DNA of 56,164 nucleotides. Source: Jaenimonas drosophilae. Its lineage: Eukaryota > Euglenozoa > Kinetoplastea > Trypanosomatida > Trypanosomatidae. Under the pieces are notes generated by a model that ran no database searches, was not told the origin of the DNA, and saw nothing but the letters and a program-made list of their open reading frames with translations. Position 1 is the stretch's first letter, and every line of letters begins with the position of its first letter. Shown piece after piece: positions 55,716 to 56,164 of the stretch. The position numbers were made by a program, and so were the translations under genes. The stretch spans positions 1 to 56,164 of the forward strand of contig JASAON010001561.1 of NCBI GenBank assembly GCA_030849065.1. Direction: 5' to 3'.

Positions 55716-56090
55716 TCATACAGAGGATGGAGGAGGACCTATGGCCTCCTCCACATCAGGCCGACTGTTTCCCTCTCCCGCCATCCTCCCACGTTCTCCT
55801 CTCAATCTTGGGATTTCATGCACCCATTCGTGCTCTCTTTCGGGCACCCAATTCCTGGAGCACCGAGCACAAGATGTTCACTTGGCTCCAACCAACTCTG
55901 CCACACTGCCATGTGCATATCCTCTGAACATCGACCCCTCAACAACTGACAAAATTATATATACCCCTGCCACAATGCATCCTCACGAGGGATTCCATCA
56001 GCGACTTGTCTACAGCCTACGCATTCACAATCCTTGCGCACTTCCACCCTCCTTCTATACCATCTATAGAACGCCACTCCAACTCCAACC
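55716..56090. other. Intergenic region before ribosomal protein uL4
   Basis: About 375 bases without a recognisable gene. It is pyrimidine-rich, and stretches such as 56041-56056 could serve as trans-splice polypyrimidine tract for the uL4 gene. Confidence 0.4.
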
Positions 56091-56164
56091 ATGACTGCCC
56101 GCCCCTCCGTGAGCGTGTACTCCGCGTCCTCCGACAAGGTTGTCGGCACCTGCCCCCTGCCCGC
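56091..56164 (+). CDS. RPL4: Large-subunit ribosomal protein uL4 (RPL4), first codons only (runs off right edge)
   Basis: From the ATG at 56091 the frame stays open to the window edge (24 complete codons): MTARPSVSVYSASSDKVVG, then TCPLP. This matches the start of eukaryotic uL4/RPL4 (ARPLISVYS... with LPAVF following) and the kinetoplastid form, which begins MTARP. Only the N-terminus is present, so the call rests on about 24 residues. Confidence 0.75.
   Translation, partial: MTARPSVSVYSASSDKVVGTCPLP

Noticed and set aside
1..56164. CRISPR arrays, insertion sequences, retroelements
   Set aside because: No spaced direct repeats, transposase or reverse-transcriptase motifs were seen; the gene organisation is eukaryotic (kinetoplastid).

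Overview
This window looks like nuclear DNA of a kinetoplastid flagellate, most likely a free-living bodonid such as Bodo saltans (the species is an inference). The evidence is: long intronless genes in same-strand arrays; short intergenic regions with polypyrimidine tracts ending in AG just before start codons, as expected for spliced-leader trans-splicing; a tandem array of trypanosome-type (ESAG4/GRESAG4-like) receptor adenylate cyclases; and standard stop codons throughout.

Layout. Positions 1-9948 (minus strand) hold three copies of a receptor-cyclase family: a 5' part that runs off the left edge (1-1491), a frameshifted 5'-truncated pseudogene (about 2231-4900) and a full-length copy (5947-9948) whose cyclase domain has lost its catalytic residues. 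Positions 9949-10591 are a divergent strand-switch region. From 10592 to the right edge every gene is on the plus strand: SLC35F-type transporter, tRNA isopentenyltransferase, signal peptide peptidase, LETM1, an unknown 175-residue protein, OvoA (ovothiol synthase), a mitochondrial-looking membrane protein of unknown function, a Ser/Pro-rich protein, a 2.45-kb stretch without a clear gene, a 1746-residue kinesin with a C-terminal RanBP2-type zinc finger, a small unknown protein, two adjacent distantly related coiled-coil proteins sharing an LWGA motif, a PIG3-type quinone oxidoreductase, a possible SseB-like protein, a small protein of four repeats, a 1645-residue protein with cyclic-nucleotide-binding-like domains, Ku70 with a SAP domain, an unknown Ser-rich protein, and the first codons of ribosomal protein uL4 at the right edge.

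The plus-strand genes do not form one pathway. As usual in kinetoplastid polycistronic units, they mix mitochondrial (LETM1 and others), ER (SPP), cytoskeletal (kinesin, coiled coils), DNA-repair/telomere (Ku70), thiol metabolism (OvoA) and translation (TRIT1, uL4) functions. The most unusual items are the catalytically degenerate receptor cyclase next to a decayed sister, the kinesin/RanBP2 zinc-finger fusion, the LWGA coiled-coil pair, the four-repeat protein, and the multi-CNBD protein in which one domain keeps a canonical cyclic-nucleotide phosphate-binding cassette.

Protein starts were set at the first in-frame ATG. Several reading frames continue upstream only through TTG or GTG codons, which I did not use. 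All family assignments were made by eye, with no database search.
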